Source: Quisquiliibacterium sp.
GTDB taxonomy: Bacteria; Pseudomonadota; Gammaproteobacteria; Burkholderiales; Burkholderiaceae_E
Direction of reading: 5' to 3'
NCBI GenBank assembly: GCA_023257915.1
Contig: JALRBB010000068.1
Coordinates: forward strand, 1-6,157
DNA length: 6,157 nucleotides
In this document: positions 5,558 through 6,157 of the stretch, one piece after another
Numbering within the stretch: position 1 is the first letter of the stretch
How the letters are laid out: the number at the start of each line of letters is the position of its first letter
Translations under genes and position numbers: made by a program
The notes under the pieces: generated by a model
What the model saw: the letters and a program-made list of their open reading frames with translations, nothing else
What the model was told of the DNA's origin: nothing
Database searches by the model: none

Positions 5558-6157
5558 ATGGAGTCCAGCCTGCCCCCCAATGCCGCCATGATGACTGTCG
5601 ATGCGCTGGCCGGCCTTCGAGTCATCGAGATGGGGCAACTAATCGCCGGACCTTTTGCGGGAAAGACGCTTGGCGATTTTGGTGCCGATGTGATCAAGAT
5701 CGAGCCGCCAGGCAATGGTGATCCGCTGCGCAACTGGCGCCTGCTGAAAAACGGCACATCGGTCTGGTGGCAAGTGCAGTCGCGCAACAAACGCTCGATC
5801 GCGCTGGACCTGCGTCAGCCCGAAGGGCAGCAGATCGCGCGCGAGCTGATCTCGGAGGCCGACGTCCTGATCGAGAACTTTCGCCCCGGAACCCTCGAAG
5901 CCTGGGGCCTGGATTACGAGACGCTCTCCCGCGCCAACCCCGGTCTGATCATGCTGCGGATCTCCGGCTACGGGCAAACCGGCCCGTATCGGGACCTGCC
6001 AGGCTTCGGCGTCATCGGTGAAGCGATGGGCGGCTTGCGCCACTTGACCGCAGAACCGGGTCGGGTGCCGGTTCGCTGTGGCATTTCAATCGGAGACACC
6101 CTTGCCGCGTTGCACGGCACGATTGGAGTCTTGACCGCGCTGTATCACCGCAGGGTC
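5558..6157 (+). CDS. Class III CoA-transferase, CaiB/BaiF family, 3' end outside the window
   Basis: A cytoplasmic enzyme that moves CoA from an acyl-CoA donor to a carboxylic acid. The frame opens at ATG 5558 and runs to the right edge, giving 200 residues, about half of the usual 380-450. Family landmarks are LAGLRVIEMGQLIAGPFAGKTLGDFGADVIKIEPP (17-51), the CoA-binding region RNKRSIALDLRQPEG (76-90), ADVLIENFRPGTLEAWGL (101-118) and RISGYGQTGPYRDLPGFG (134-151). D180 in GISIGDTLA (175-183) matches the catalytic aspartate of family III enzymes (Asp169 in formyl-CoA transferase), which forms an aspartyl-CoA anhydride. The active site therefore looks intact as far as visible. The first ten residues before the ATG pair at 5588 are poorly conserved in character, so a later start is possible. 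The motif wording resembles dicarboxylate-type CoA-transferases using succinyl-CoA, but the substrate cannot be fixed. It is divergent from lysR. Confidence 0.93.
   Translation, partial: MESSLPPNAAMMTVDALAGLRVIEMGQLIAGPFAGKTLGDFGADVIKIEPPGNGDPLRNWRLLKNGTSVWWQVQSRNKRSIALDLRQPEGQQIARELISEADVLIENFRPGTLEAWGLDYETLSRANPGLIMLRISGYGQTGPYRDLPGFGVIGEAMGGLRHLTAEPGRVPVRCGISIGDTLAALHGTIGVLTALYHRRV

Noticed and set aside
5639..6043. Open frame of 134 codons on the minus strand
   Set aside because: It is opposite the CoA-transferase, whose conserved motifs and catalytic aspartate settle the coding strand.

Overview
The window looks like ordinary accessory metabolism from a Gram-negative proteobacterium, most likely a betaproteobacterium of the Burkholderiales. 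That placement is inferred from moderately high GC, LysR/CaiB-BaiF pairing and protein style, and no search was run. Six protein genes are visible. Two are cut by the window edges: the ATPase gene at the left and the CoA-transferase gene at the right. No RNA gene, transposon, CRISPR array or phage gene was found.

Layout. Bases 1-4269, all on the minus strand, hold a peptide-type (family 5) ABC importer operon, read from right to left. It runs from a secreted substrate-binding protein (2680-4269) to a DppB-type permease (1668-2609), a DppC-type permease (676-1614) and the first 212 residues of a DppD/OppD-type ATPase (1-638). The gaps between them are 70, 53 and 37 bases, which fits one transcript. 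A perfect 9-bp GC-rich stem-loop (2637-2658) sits between the binding-protein gene and the first permease gene. This is where such operons often step expression down from the abundant binding protein to the membrane subunits.

Upstream of the operon and on the same strand is a LysR-type regulator (4437-5384), 167 bases away. Transcribed divergently from it is a class III (CaiB/BaiF) CoA-transferase (from 5558 past the right edge). The 173-base divergent region (5385-5557) is rich in dyad symmetries. One is a GGTT-N11-AACC element that fits the LysR T-N11-A box and overlaps a perfect TTGACA hexamer pointing at lysR.

How it may work together (inference). LysR probably controls the divergent CoA-transferase gene and perhaps the importer. 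The importer would bring in a small substrate, and the CoA-transferase would activate a carboxylic acid as its CoA thioester for breakdown. The substrate cannot be read from the sequence. Family 5 binding proteins carry peptides, opines, metals, glycosides, glutathione and other small solutes. All proteins belong to known families. I see no clearly novel system, and the points most worth checking are regulatory structures between genes.
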